Source: Lutibacter maritimus (GTDB lineage Bacteria > Bacteroidota > Bacteroidia > Flavobacteriales > Flavobacteriaceae). Taken from it: 64,000 bases of DNA. The stretch lies in NCBI RefSeq assembly GCF_900116115.1, contig NZ_FOZP01000001.1:388071-452070 (forward strand), read 5' to 3'. The notes beneath the pieces were generated by a model, which worked only from the letters and a program-made list of their open reading frames with translations, ran no database searches and was not told the origin of the DNA. The position numbers and the translations under genes were made by a program. Of this stretch, positions 6,640 to 14,960 are shown in pieces; the stretch's first letter is position 1, and each line of letters opens with the position of its first letter.

Positions 6640-9528
6640 TTATTCAATAATTACAAATTCGGTTCTTCTATTAAGTTGATGTTGCGCTTCAGTACATTTA
6701 ACACCATTAGAGCATTCATTTAATAGTTGTGTTTCTCCGTAACCTTTTCCAGTTACTCTTGATGCATCTATGCCTTTTGAAATGATATAATTTATAACAG
6801 ATTTTGCTCTTCTATCAGAAAGTTTTAAATTATAATTATCTGGTGCTCTACTATCGGTATGTGATTTTACTTCAATTTTAATAGTTGGATGGTTTATTAA
6901 ATAACTCACAACTTTGTTAAGTTCTATAGCAGCATCATTTCTAATATCCGCTTTATCTAAATCGAAATAAATATTATTTGTATTTATTAATTTCTGCCCT
7001 CCTAATGTTACATATTCTACAGAAGGGGTTAAGTAAATAATTTTGTTTAACTCGCTATTGTAAATGTTAGTTGTTTGAAATTCAAAAAATTGTGTATCAA
7101 ATTTTTCAAGTTCTACTTTTAAATTATAATTGGTATCACAATTTAATTCTAAATTAGAAGTAGTTTCATTTGCTAATAAATGGCTGTTTAAAATTTCATT
7201 GTTTTTAAAAATAGTAACTTTTGCACCTTGTAATGCTTCTTTTGTTTCTTTATTAAAAATTGAGAGTGTTAAGGTTTGAATACAAGGTTTTGGATTTAAA
7301 TATAATTGCTTTGTTGTACTGGAATCAAAAGTTAAATCTGTATTAAATTCTAACTGTTCGGATTCAAAATTTTCAGCTTCACCAATAATTTTATAGCTTG
7401 TATTACAAGCTACATCAAAAATTAAGGCGTTATTATTTGCAATATATTTTTCTTCAAGTAACATATTATTACTGTAAATTGAAACTTTAGTATTTTTTAT
7501 TTGCTGATTTGTTAGTTTGTTAAATACTAATAATTCAATTTTTTGTTGACATTTTTTTGCTGTTAATGTGATTGATTTATTGATTTTAAAATTATTTTCG
7601 GTATCTGTTTTAAAAGAAATTTCATTATTTTCAAAATTTGTAGCTGTAGCAATTATTTTATAAGAAGTATTGCAATTTAAATTAAAACTAACTGTATTTG
7701 AGTTGTTTATATTTTTTTGTTCCATTAAAACATTGTTAGAATACAAAGCTACCGTTACGTTATTAAGTTCAAAATCTGTAGTGTTGGTATTTACATTAAC
7801 TTCAACTACTTGGTTACATATTTTAGGTTGTAACTCTAGTGATGCATTATTAACAATATTGGCATTAGCACCTGTTTTAATTAAAATTTCACTTTGCTGG
7901 TAATTATCTGCTTCAGCTAAAATTACATAAGTAGCATTACAGTTTACTTTAAAATTGAAATTATTTGTAACCTGTTTTTCAATTAATTTTCCATCAATAA
8001 ATAAGGATACATTGGCTGTAATAGGAAGTTTATTTGTGTTGGTGATTACACCAGTAATTGTTTGGTTACAAGATTTTTTTGTAAGCGTAATTTCTTTTTT
8101 AAATTGTGTATTATAAGCACTGTCTGTACTAAATGCAATTTCAGATTGTAAATAATTAGTTGCATTTGCTATTACATTATACGATGTATTGCAATCAGCT
8201 TTAAATGAAATTTTATGTGTTTCATCAACTGGTTGTGTTAATACAGATCCTTTATTATCTACAATTAAAACAGTACAATTATCAACCATTTTGTTATTAT
8301 CTTCAAAAAGAATAGTGATTTCAACAACTTGATTACAATCTAAAGGTGTTAAATTGTACGTTTCAGAAATTTTGTTGTTTAATGTATTGTTGGTTGTAAT
8401 AAAAGTTTCAAATGGTCTATAATGTTCTTTTTCAACAATTAATTTGTAGGTTAAATTACATTTAAGTTGTGTTTTGTATGCTAAATTATTTTTATCTGAA
8501 AGTACCTCTACAATTTGATTGTCTGAATTAGTTAGGGTAATGTTTAAATTGTCTATTTCTTTTTTTGTTTTTTCATCAACAAAATTAAATGCAAAATCTT
8601 GTTTACAAAGTAATTCTTTTGGTACAAATGCATAAATATCTACATTTCCAATACCATCTTTTCTATTTGAAGTAAAAAAACCAGAATCAGTAGCGTTATT
8701 ATATACAAAACCAAATTCGTCAAATTTACTATTTATAGGTTCTGGTAAATTTTCTGCTTTTTGGTATTCGCCATTTTTAAATTCGCTTTTAAAAATATCT
8801 AAACCACCTTTACCAGATCTTCCAATTGTTGAAAAATAAAGTGTTTCATTGGCATCTAAGGTTGGATATTGCTCATCATACGCTGAATTTATATTTGGAC
8901 CTAAATTTACAGGTTTTCCATATGTTCCGTCAGTATGAATATCAACAAAATAAATATCGCTTTCGCCATAACCACCGGGCATATCAGACACAAAAAACAA
9001 TTTTTTACCATTATTACTTACAATAGGACTTCTTACAGAATATGTTTCGCTATTAAATGGTAAAAATGTAATATCACTTGTTTCAAAATTTTCATTTAGT
9101 GTAGCTTTAACAATTCGTAAGGTTTTCCATTTTTCAATATCTTCCTTACTTTCAATGCTATAAAAATTATTCCAAGTAAAGTACACTGTTTTTAAATCGG
9201 GGCTAAAAGTAATGTCGGCTTCAAAAAATTTATTTTTAATTTCATTAGTAAACTTTCCTGTTTCAATAATATCACCTTTATCATTTACAATTCCAGTATA
9301 AAATTCTAAAAATGATTGTCCGTTATTTTTTCTTCGGTCTTTTAAAAAATTTTTGTCGTCGTCAATTTTTTTTGATGAAGCAAAAATTAAAGTGTTATTT
9401 TTTAAAAAAGTAGTGCCTAATTCAGCAAATTTAGAATTAATTGCAGTGTTAAATACTTCGTAATCTTTTTGTTGAGAGAAACTTAAATTGACATAAAATA
9501 AAATTAATAAAAGAGTTACTTTCTTCAT
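6640..9528 (-). CDS. OmpA-family outer-membrane protein with PD40 propeller and six cysteine-paired repeat domains
   Basis: A 962-residue exported protein. The signal peptide is MKKVTLLLILFYVNLSFSQ. Residues ~30-300 contain WD40-like PD40 propeller blades (RSPIVSNNGKKLFFVSDMPGG, DEQYPTLDANETLYFSTIG, GNVDIYAFVP). Residues ~305-835 hold six tandem domains of about 85-90 residues, each with a cysteine pair (308/357, 398/446, 487/530, 571/619, 660/708, 749/797). Residues ~850-962 are the OmpA peptidoglycan-binding domain with NIYFDLDKADIRNDA and the C939/C945 loop seen in Bacteroidota OmpA proteins. Propeller-OmpA proteins anchor the outer membrane to peptidoglycan; some are linked to type IX secretion or gliding, but this one is not an identifiable Por/Spr component. 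It sits between a Mpo1-like gene and csaA with gaps of 7 and 6 bases. Confidence 0.88.
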   Translation of the reverse strand: MKKVTLLLILFYVNLSFSQQKDYEVFNTAINSKFAELGTTFLKNNTLIFASSKKIDDDKNFLKDRRKNNGQSFLEFYTGIVNDKGDIIETGKFTNEIKNKFFEADITFSPDLKTVYFTWNNFYSIESKEDIEKWKTLRIVKATLNENFETSDITFLPFNSETYSVRSPIVSNNGKKLFFVSDMPGGYGESDIYFVDIHTDGTYGKPVNLGPNINSAYDEQYPTLDANETLYFSTIGRSGKGGLDIFKSEFKNGEYQKAENLPEPINSKFDEFGFVYNNATDSGFFTSNRKDGIGNVDIYAFVPKELLCKQDFAFNFVDEKTKKEIDNLNITLTNSDNQIVEVLSDKNNLAYKTQLKCNLTYKLIVEKEHYRPFETFITTNNTLNNKISETYNLTPLDCNQVVEITILFEDNNKMVDNCTVLIVDNKGSVLTQPVDETHKISFKADCNTSYNVIANATNYLQSEIAFSTDSAYNTQFKKEITLTKKSCNQTITGVITNTNKLPITANVSLFIDGKLIEKQVTNNFNFKVNCNATYVILAEADNYQQSEILIKTGANANIVNNASLELQPKICNQVVEVNVNTNTTDFELNNVTVALYSNNVLMEQKNINNSNTVSFNLNCNTSYKIIATATNFENNEISFKTDTENNFKINKSITLTAKKCQQKIELLVFNKLTNQQIKNTKVSIYSNNMLLEEKYIANNNALIFDVACNTSYKIIGEAENFESEQLEFNTDLTFDSSTTKQLYLNPKPCIQTLTLSIFNKETKEALQGAKVTIFKNNEILNSHLLANETTSNLELNCDTNYNLKVELEKFDTQFFEFQTTNIYNSELNKIIYLTPSVEYVTLGGQKLINTNNIYFDLDKADIRNDAAIELNKVVSYLINHPTIKIEVKSHTDSRAPDNYNLKLSDRRAKSVINYIISKGIDASRVTGKGYGETQLLNECSNGVKCTEAQHQLNRRTEFVIIE
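7024..8616 (-). repeat. Six tandem ~85-90-residue coding repeats with paired cysteines
   Basis: This is the section of the OmpA-family gene encoding residues ~305-835. Each unit opens with C-x-Q followed by a hydrophobic strand. It continues with a V-or-I strand containing a short -NNxL- turn, then a second cysteine in the context C-N-(T/L/A)-(S/T)-Y, and ends with an aromatic-rich segment of the form NYxxSExxFxT(D/T). Unit one is the most divergent. The pattern resembles carboxypeptidase-regulatory or PEGA-like beta sandwiches. The fixed cysteine pair per unit suggests one disulfide in each domain, which is inference. Confidence 0.8.
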
Positions 9529-9535
9529 ATATTTT

Positions 9536-10003
9536 TTAACGGTTGTTATTTGTTAATTTTTCAAAAACCCAAGCCGGACCAATGAGTAAAAATTGTAAAT
9601 CTTTAAAAAAAGATGGTTTTTTCCCTTCTAATTTATGTCCATAAAATTGACCAATCCATGCAATTACAAAAATAGTTAATGAAGCATAAAATAATGGAAA
9701 AACAATAGATAAATAACGGTTTCCAATTAAACATATTGCAGAAAAAATAAACATTTTAAGAAACAAAGAGAAAGATAATCGTAAATAAAATAGTAATACT
9801 ACAACAAGTAGTATGGTTGCCCAATTTCCTATAATAGGATTCTGAATATTAAAAGTATTTGTAAATATTGAAGAAGGAATACTCATAAACATACCAACAA
9901 TACTAAAAAATATAGCGGGTACACAAATATAATGTATTAACTGATTTGTTTTATTTTGATGACTTATTGCATATTCATCAAACCAAGTTTGTAATTTTTT
10001 CAT
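9536..10003 (-). CDS. Mpo1-like / DUF962 membrane protein
   Basis: A 155-residue integral membrane protein of the DUF962 family, relatives of yeast Mpo1 (YGL010w), a dioxygenase that alpha-oxidises 2-hydroxy fatty acids. Family hallmarks are the N-terminal WFDEYAISHQNKTNQLIHYI with conserved His in H-x-x-x-x-N-x-x-x-H, an internal GHKLEGKKPSFFKDLQFLLI near the C-terminus, and GPAWVFEKL at the end. About four hydrophobic segments are visible between residues 28 and 120. The conserved histidines would be the metal ligands by analogy with Mpo1. It leads into the OmpA gene seven bases downstream, suggesting co-transcription. Fatty-acid oxidation here is inferred from the family. Confidence 0.8.
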   Translation of the reverse strand: MKKLQTWFDEYAISHQNKTNQLIHYICVPAIFFSIVGMFMSIPSSIFTNTFNIQNPIIGNWATILLVVVLLFYLRLSFSLFLKMFIFSAICLIGNRYLSIVFPLFYASLTIFVIAWIGQFYGHKLEGKKPSFFKDLQFLLIGPAWVFEKLTNNNR

Positions 10004-10113
10004 TTTTTTAGTTTTGTTAACACTTATTAACTATTAAAAGTGGGTTTTTAAAATATTTTAACTCAATTTTGGTGTTTAAAACTTTGCTATAAAGATATTA
10101 AAAATTTAGAACC

Positions 10114-10137
10114 GCAAATATTTGCTTAAAAAAGCAT
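10114..10137. promoter_or_regulatory. Two overlapping inverted repeats before the beta-barrel receptor gene
   Basis: GCAAATATTTGC (10114-10125) is a perfect 12-base palindrome, and TGCTT-AAAA-AAGCA overlaps its right end. They lie 28-51 bases before the ATG at 10165, where a promoter would be expected, in the divergent region shared with the Mpo1-like gene. They could be a repressor operator; no regulator is adjacent. Confidence 0.35.
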
Positions 10138-10164
10138 ATCATATAAATTAATTATTCTATTAAA

Positions 10165-12846
10165 ATGAAAAAAATAGTAACACTATTCTTAAGTTTAAGT
10201 TGTTTTATTTCCATATATGCCCAAAGTATAAAAGGTGTTGTAGTTGATGAAGATAATAATCCGCTAGAATTTGCTTCTGTAGCGTTACTACAACAAAAAG
10301 ATTCTTTACTTATAAAATATACCACAACTGGAGTTGATGGAAAATTTGAATTGTCTGAATTTAAGGAAAATACATATCTATTTCAAGTGTATTTAATGAC
10401 CTATCAAGCCAATCAAAGGGTTTTAAAAGTTACCAATTCACCATTAAACCTAGGTACAATTAAGCTAGAAAAAGAGGTGAATAATTTAAATGAAATTGTG
10501 GTAAATGCAATTGTGCCAATTAAAATTAAACAAGATACTGTTGCTTTTAATGCCAAAGCGTTTAAAGTTAAACAAGATGATAATGTTGAAGATTTAATAA
10601 AAAAGTTACCGGGCGTACAAATTGGAACAGACGGATCTGTAACTGCACAAGGACAAGAAATTACTAAAATTTTGGTTGATGGGAAAGAATTTTTTAATAA
10701 CGATCCAACAATTGCATTAAAAAACTTAACTGCTGATGCTATTAAAAGTGTTCAAATTATTGATGAAGAAAGTGATGATGCCAGAACAACAGGTGTTAAA
10801 GATGGCGAAAAAACTAAAATTATAAATCTTGTTTTAGAAGAAGGTAAAAAATCAGGTTACTTTGGTAAAATGGGTGCAGGTATAGGTACAAATGATAGAT
10901 ATACTTCTAATTTTGATATTAATAGATTTACCAAAAATTCTCAATTAGCAGTATTTGGAAATTTAAATAACATAAATAACACTGGAGCAGCTGTTTTTAG
11001 TAGAGATGGAAGTAGAGGAGATGGAAGTGGTTATTTAACCACAGGTACAGCTGGTGCTAATTATAATTATGAGTTTAAAAAGGATTTAAATTTTAATTTA
11101 GACTATCATTTTGGACATTCAGATAGAGAACAAGAAGAAAGCTCTAATAGAACAGAGTTTACAAGTGAAACATCTTTTACAAATGAGCAAGAAACTACCA
11201 GTGAAAATATTTCAGACAACCATAATGTAAACTTTAGTTTACGCGATAGATCTAAAAAAGATACGTATTTAGAGTTTAGAGGAAACTTTAAAAACGATAA
11301 TAGATCTTCATCAAATACAAATACAACAACCTATTTTGATGAAAATAAAATAGAAGACACCAATAGTACAAGAAATACTAGCAGTGATGATTTAAGAAAT
11401 AGTGGAAATTTAAATTTTTCATATCGAAAAAAAATAAATGAAAAAGGAAGAAATATAAGAGTTAGAAGTGCAATTTCTTTTTCTGATAATGATGATGTAA
11501 ATTATCAAAACTCGTTAACTAAATACAACATTTCAGATGTAAATTCATATACAGAATCTGATGAAAGAACGGAAAGAAAAGAACGAAATAAAGGGTTTAA
11601 TTATGATCTTTCTTTTAGATATATGGAACCTATAATTGAACATCATTTAATAAGTTTTTCAACAAGTTTTGAAAATAATGCAAGTGATGAAAGTTTAGAT
11701 CAAACAAAAACCATAAATACAATTGAACAAAATCCTTTTATCTATCAATTAGATTATACAAATCAAACGTTTGAAAATCAGTTAGGTTATGTGTATAGTA
11801 AAGATAAAATTCAAGTGTATTTATCTGGAAGTTTAGAAACAATGAAGCAAAAATTGGATATAGACTCTAATTCAAACATCAACAATAAATACGACAATTT
11901 TTTACCAAGTGCAACTGTAAATTATGAATTTAAAAAAGGTAAAAGTTTAAGGTTTAGATATAATAAATCTACATCATTACCAAGTTCTAATCAAGTTACA
12001 CCAATAGTAAACGATTTTAATCCATTATCAATTACTGTAGGAAATCCAAATTTAACTCCAGAAGAATCAAATAATGTTAATTTAAGAATGTATTCACATA
12101 ATTTTCAAACAGCAGCAAGTTTTTTTAGTTTTATTAATTATAGCAAAACTACTAATGCAATTGTTACTAATAGAAGTATTGATGAAAATTATGTAGCAAA
12201 CAGAACTTATGAAAATTACGGTTCTAAAACGAATATTAGAGGAATGATTCATTATGGAAATAAAATTAAAGGACTTCCTGTTAGGTATACATTAAGGGTA
12301 AGCTCTAGTTTTAATGATTACACAACAATTATTGATAATGCTTATAATAAAACAAAAACAAACAGCAATAGTTTTGGATTAAGTTTAAGTAATGATGTTA
12401 AAAATAATGTTGATATTACTGTTGGTGCAAATTATGATTTAGACAAAACAACTTACTCACTTCAAGGAAGGGATAGAGACTATTTTAAACAAAATTATTA
12501 TTCAAAATTTGATTGGGATATTACTAATAGTTTCAATTTTAATACCCAGTTTGATTATTCATTATACACTGATAATAACTTTGATTCGCAAACAGTTCCA
12601 ATTTGGAACGTAGCAGTTGAATATGCATTTTTGAAAGGTAAGCGCGGAAATTTAAAGTTTCAAGTACTTGATATTTTAGATAAAAATATTGAAATTGAAA
12701 GAGTGAGTTCTGATAATTATTTTGAAGAAACCTTTAAGAAAAGCCTTGGGACTTATGCAATGTTAAGTTTTACATATAGCATAAAACCTCCTTCAGGAAA
12801 AGAAAGTAAAAGAGGTTCTGATGATAGAAGAAGACATTTTCATTAA
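10165..12846 (+). CDS. TonB-dependent receptor-like outer-membrane beta-barrel protein
   Basis: An 893-residue outer-membrane protein. It has a signal peptide (MKKIVTLFLSLSCFISIYAQ), a carboxypeptidase-regulatory-like domain at ~22-95 (IKGVVVDEDNNPLEFASVAL), and a plug at ~125-225 (VEDLIKKLPGVQIGTDGSV, TKILVDGKEFFNNDP). The remainder is a long beta-barrel rich in Asn/Ser/Asp loops, of the OMP_b-brl_3 type. There is no SusD partner, so it is not a classical glycan-uptake pair. Its substrate is unknown; Bacteroidota proteins of this type are proposed to import peptides, metals or siderophores. The C-terminus continues about 18 residues past the last strand as a Lys/Arg/His-rich tail, SKRGSDDRRRHFH, instead of ending in an aromatic residue. 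Transcribed alone. Confidence 0.85.
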   Translation: MKKIVTLFLSLSCFISIYAQSIKGVVVDEDNNPLEFASVALLQQKDSLLIKYTTTGVDGKFELSEFKENTYLFQVYLMTYQANQRVLKVTNSPLNLGTIKLEKEVNNLNEIVVNAIVPIKIKQDTVAFNAKAFKVKQDDNVEDLIKKLPGVQIGTDGSVTAQGQEITKILVDGKEFFNNDPTIALKNLTADAIKSVQIIDEESDDARTTGVKDGEKTKIINLVLEEGKKSGYFGKMGAGIGTNDRYTSNFDINRFTKNSQLAVFGNLNNINNTGAAVFSRDGSRGDGSGYLTTGTAGANYNYEFKKDLNFNLDYHFGHSDREQEESSNRTEFTSETSFTNEQETTSENISDNHNVNFSLRDRSKKDTYLEFRGNFKNDNRSSSNTNTTTYFDENKIEDTNSTRNTSSDDLRNSGNLNFSYRKKINEKGRNIRVRSAISFSDNDDVNYQNSLTKYNISDVNSYTESDERTERKERNKGFNYDLSFRYMEPIIEHHLISFSTSFENNASDESLDQTKTINTIEQNPFIYQLDYTNQTFENQLGYVYSKDKIQVYLSGSLETMKQKLDIDSNSNINNKYDNFLPSATVNYEFKKGKSLRFRYNKSTSLPSSNQVTPIVNDFNPLSITVGNPNLTPEESNNVNLRMYSHNFQTAASFFSFINYSKTTNAIVTNRSIDENYVANRTYENYGSKTNIRGMIHYGNKIKGLPVRYTLRVSSSFNDYTTIIDNAYNKTKTNSNSFGLSLSNDVKNNVDITVGANYDLDKTTYSLQGRDRDYFKQNYYSKFDWDITNSFNFNTQFDYSLYTDNNFDSQTVPIWNVAVEYAFLKGKRGNLKFQVLDILDKNIEIERVSSDNYFEETFKKSLGTYAMLSFTYSIKPPSGKESKRGSDDRRRHFH

Positions 12847-12887
12847 TTCGTCTAATCTCTTCAGTACTTTAGTGTAAAAAAATATTG

Positions 12888-13580
12888 TTATTTTTTTTCT
12901 AGGCGTTTAATTTGTCTTATGGCATTTTTATTCCCAGAATCTAGCGTTAATGATTTTTTATAGTTTTCTATAGCTTTTAATGTGTCGCCTTGTTTAAACA
13001 AGGCGTCAGCATAGCTATCATATACATTTGAACTGTTTGGGTATAACGCAACGTTTATTTTAAAAATATCAATGGCTTTTTTATAATTATTGTCTTTTAA
13101 TTGATTATAACCGAGTCTATTTAAATAGGCCTCTTCAATTAAAGGATCTAATGAATCATTAAATTTAATTAGTTTATAGGCTTCTAAGGCATTATCAAAT
13201 TCATCATTTAATAAATATTCAGTAGGTGTTTTTTCATCTTCATTTAGTTTTCTATAATTATATTGAAGCGAATCTTTTTCATTTTTAGGTAGTAAAACTA
13301 TGTATTCTTTATTGTTAGCTGGATTTATTTTAAATTGAATTTTTTCATTCATTTCTTTTACATAAAATGTATTTTCATCAGTTTTTAAAGGTTTTATTTC
13401 ATTAGCGCCTCGCCATTTTAAAAATAATTCAGAATTTTTAAAGTAAACTTCAATTACTTCATCAGAATTGTACAAATACCTTCCAGTAGTATTTTCAATA
13501 AATTCAGGACTATTTATTTTTGAATTACAACTAATAAATAGTAGTGTAACTATAAATATGTAAAAGGATTTTATTTTCAT
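12888..13580 (-). CDS. Tetratricopeptide-repeat lipoprotein
   Basis: A 230-residue lipoprotein. The signal ends in the lipobox LFIS-C18, followed by NSK. Residues ~25-110 form an all-beta region (NTTGRYLYNSDEVIEVYF) of the kind often found as a C-terminal extension in serine-hydrolase (beta-lactamase-like) proteins of Bacteroidota. Residues ~120-228 contain about three TPR units (YKKAIDIFKINVALYPNSSNVY, GDTLKAIENYKKSLTLD). It probably scaffolds protein interactions at the membrane. The layout looks like the C-terminal half of a beta-lactamase/TPR protein that exists on its own here. It converges on the receptor gene; no strong terminator is seen between them. Confidence 0.75.
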   Translation of the reverse strand: MKIKSFYIFIVTLLFISCNSKINSPEFIENTTGRYLYNSDEVIEVYFKNSELFLKWRGANEIKPLKTDENTFYVKEMNEKIQFKINPANNKEYIVLLPKNEKDSLQYNYRKLNEDEKTPTEYLLNDEFDNALEAYKLIKFNDSLDPLIEEAYLNRLGYNQLKDNNYKKAIDIFKINVALYPNSSNVYDSYADALFKQGDTLKAIENYKKSLTLDSGNKNAIRQIKRLEKK

Positions 13581-13614
13581 AATTGAAAGATATAAATGAA
13601 ATGAGAATGTTAAA

Positions 13615-13655
13615 AATAAAAAATCGCCCAGACCTTTGCAAGGTTAGACGATTTA
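13615..13655 (-). terminator. Rho-independent terminator of the cyclophilin-FKBP gene
   Basis: Read on the minus strand, an imperfect hairpin pairs CGTCTAACCTT with AAGGTCTGGGCG around a short TGC loop and is followed at once by a run of six T. It begins about 24 bases after the stop at 13679. Confidence 0.7.
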
Positions 13656-13678
13656 AATATGAATTAGTAACAAAAGTT

Positions 13679-14611
13679 TTATAATACGTTCATTAACTCA
13701 ACATCAAAAATTAAGGTTGCATCTGGAGGAATTACTCCACCTGCACCGCGACTTCCGTAGGCTAAGTTTGATGGTATTACAAAACGAGCTTTGTCGCCAA
13801 CATTTAATAATAAAATTCCTTCGTCCCAACCTGCAATTACCTGACCAACACCAACTTGAAATTCAATAGGCTCTTTACGTTGGTATGATGAATCAAAAAC
13901 TTGACCATCTAACAACTGACCTTTATAATGCACAGAAACCATACTTCCTTTAGTTGCTTTTTTTCCTGTACCTTCTTGTAATATTTTATAACGTAATCCG
14001 CTAGGAGTTTCATCATAACCAGCAGCAATTTTATCCATTTGCGCTTTCATTGCAGCTTTTGCTTCAGCTTCTCTTTTTGCTCTTGAGCCTTCAAAAGTTC
14101 TAAATGCTTCAACGGCATTAAATTTTTCAGCAGCTTCTCCAACTTTAATTATTTCAATAGACTCGATTATGTCATTCTGAGCAATCGCATCAACAACATC
14201 TTGTCCTTCAACAACATTTCCAAAAACAGTATGTTTATTATCTAACCAAGGCGTTGCAACGTGTGTTATAAAAAATTGACTTCCATTAGAAGCAGGCCCA
14301 GAATTTGCCATAGATAAAATACCTGGTGCATTGTGTTTTAAAGTTGGGTGAAATTCATCATCAAAACTATAACCAGGAGATCCAGTTCCAGTTCCTAGTG
14401 GGCAACCTCCTTGAATCATAAAATCTGCAATAACTCTATGAAACTTTAACCCATCATAATAAGGTTTTCCTTGTGGTTTTGCGTTATTTTCTAAATTTCC
14501 TTCTGCTAAAGCAACAAAGTTTCCTACTGTTCCAGGAGTTTTTTCAAATTCTAAATTTACTAGTATAACACCTTTTGAAGTGTTAAATTTTGCGTATAAT
14601 CCGTTATTCAT
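13679..14611 (-). CDS. Cyclophilin-FKBP dual-domain peptidylprolyl isomerase
   Basis: A 310-residue protein with two unrelated prolyl isomerase domains. Residues ~1-160 are a cyclophilin (FHRVIADFMIQGGCPLGTG, SMANSGPASNGSQFFITH, LDNKHTVFGNVVEGQDVV). A helical linker of about 40 residues (GSRAKREAEAKAAMKAQMDK) leads to an FKBP domain at ~205-310 (VSVHYKGQLLDGQVFDSSY, GWDEGILLLNVGDKARFVIP, YGSRGAGGVIPPDATLIFDV). Both active sites look intact. There is no signal peptide, so it is cytosolic. Such cyclophilin-FKBP fusions (CFBP, 'dual-family immunophilins') are known from flavobacteria and a few protists. It is transcribed alone, with a -7 box just upstream and its own terminator. Confidence 0.93.
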   Translation of the reverse strand: MNNGLYAKFNTSKGVILVNLEFEKTPGTVGNFVALAEGNLENNAKPQGKPYYDGLKFHRVIADFMIQGGCPLGTGTGSPGYSFDDEFHPTLKHNAPGILSMANSGPASNGSQFFITHVATPWLDNKHTVFGNVVEGQDVVDAIAQNDIIESIEIIKVGEAAEKFNAVEAFRTFEGSRAKREAEAKAAMKAQMDKIAAGYDETPSGLRYKILQEGTGKKATKGSMVSVHYKGQLLDGQVFDSSYQRKEPIEFQVGVGQVIAGWDEGILLLNVGDKARFVIPSNLAYGSRGAGGVIPPDATLIFDVELMNVL

Positions 14612-14633
14612 TTTCTTGTTTTTTTGAATTTAG

Positions 14634-14641
14634 CAAAGATA
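14634..14641 (-). promoter_or_regulatory. -7 box of the cyclophilin-FKBP gene
   Basis: TATCTTTG on the minus strand is a perfect TAnnTTTG match, 22 bases before the ATG at 14611. No good TTG -33 element is seen at 17-23 bases. Confidence 0.5.
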
Positions 14642-14713
14642 CATGCTTTCATTTAAATAGAATGTAATATAAAAAACTTATTGATAGAATATATTTTGCT
14701 GAAAAATTAGGTA

Positions 14714-14739
14714 AAAAAACCGCTTTTAAAGCGGTTTTT
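14714..14739. terminator. Bidirectional terminator hairpin
   Basis: The stem ccgctt/aagcgg is flanked by A-run and T-run on both sides (arms 14719-14725 and 14727-14733). It begins 16 bases after the minus-strand stop at 14755 and closes the long operon reaching back to rlmD. Confidence 0.88.
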
Positions 14740-14754
14740 AGATATGTTATAAAG

Positions 14755-14910
14755 TTAAACGTTTGCCTTTGATATTTTTTGAATTTTTACTGTTTGCTCA
14801 ATTTTTGAAGCATCACTTGTTAAACCACATCCTCCTTTTTTTGCTTTACAAGCGCCAAATATCAGTACTATACAAGTAATTCCAACTAATTTTATGATGA
14901 ATTTTTTCAT
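14755..14910 (-). CDS. Tiny lipoprotein (51 residues)
   Basis: A 51-codon reading frame with ATG at 14908-14910 and TAA at 14755-14757. The protein begins MKKFIIKLVGITCIVLIFGA, then C21, giving a good lipobox (IFGA-C), followed by KAKKGGCGLT and a short polar tail ending KISKANV. The mature lipoprotein is only about 31 residues, with a second cysteine six residues after the lipidated one. It lies 50 bases downstream of the nucleoside phosphorylase gene and just before a strong terminator, so it is the last gene of the operon. I do not recognise a family. Signal, lipobox and position make it a real gene rather than a chance frame. Confidence 0.75.
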   Translation of the reverse strand: MKKFIIKLVGITCIVLIFGACKAKKGGCGLTSDASKIEQTVKIQKISKANV

Positions 14911-14960
14911 TACGATTTTATTTCAATTATTTTATTAACGAATGAATATACTAAATTATT

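Noticed and set aside
6640-9528. OmpA protein as a type IX secretion or gliding component (PorE/SprF-like)
   Set aside because: The PD40-OmpA layout is shared, but the six-repeat block and absence of other gld/por genes nearby do not support this.
10165-12846. SusC/SusD polysaccharide-utilisation locus
   Set aside because: The receptor has no SusD partner nor glycoside-hydrolase neighbours; the same holds for the receptor at 60338-62788 and for the GH92 gene.
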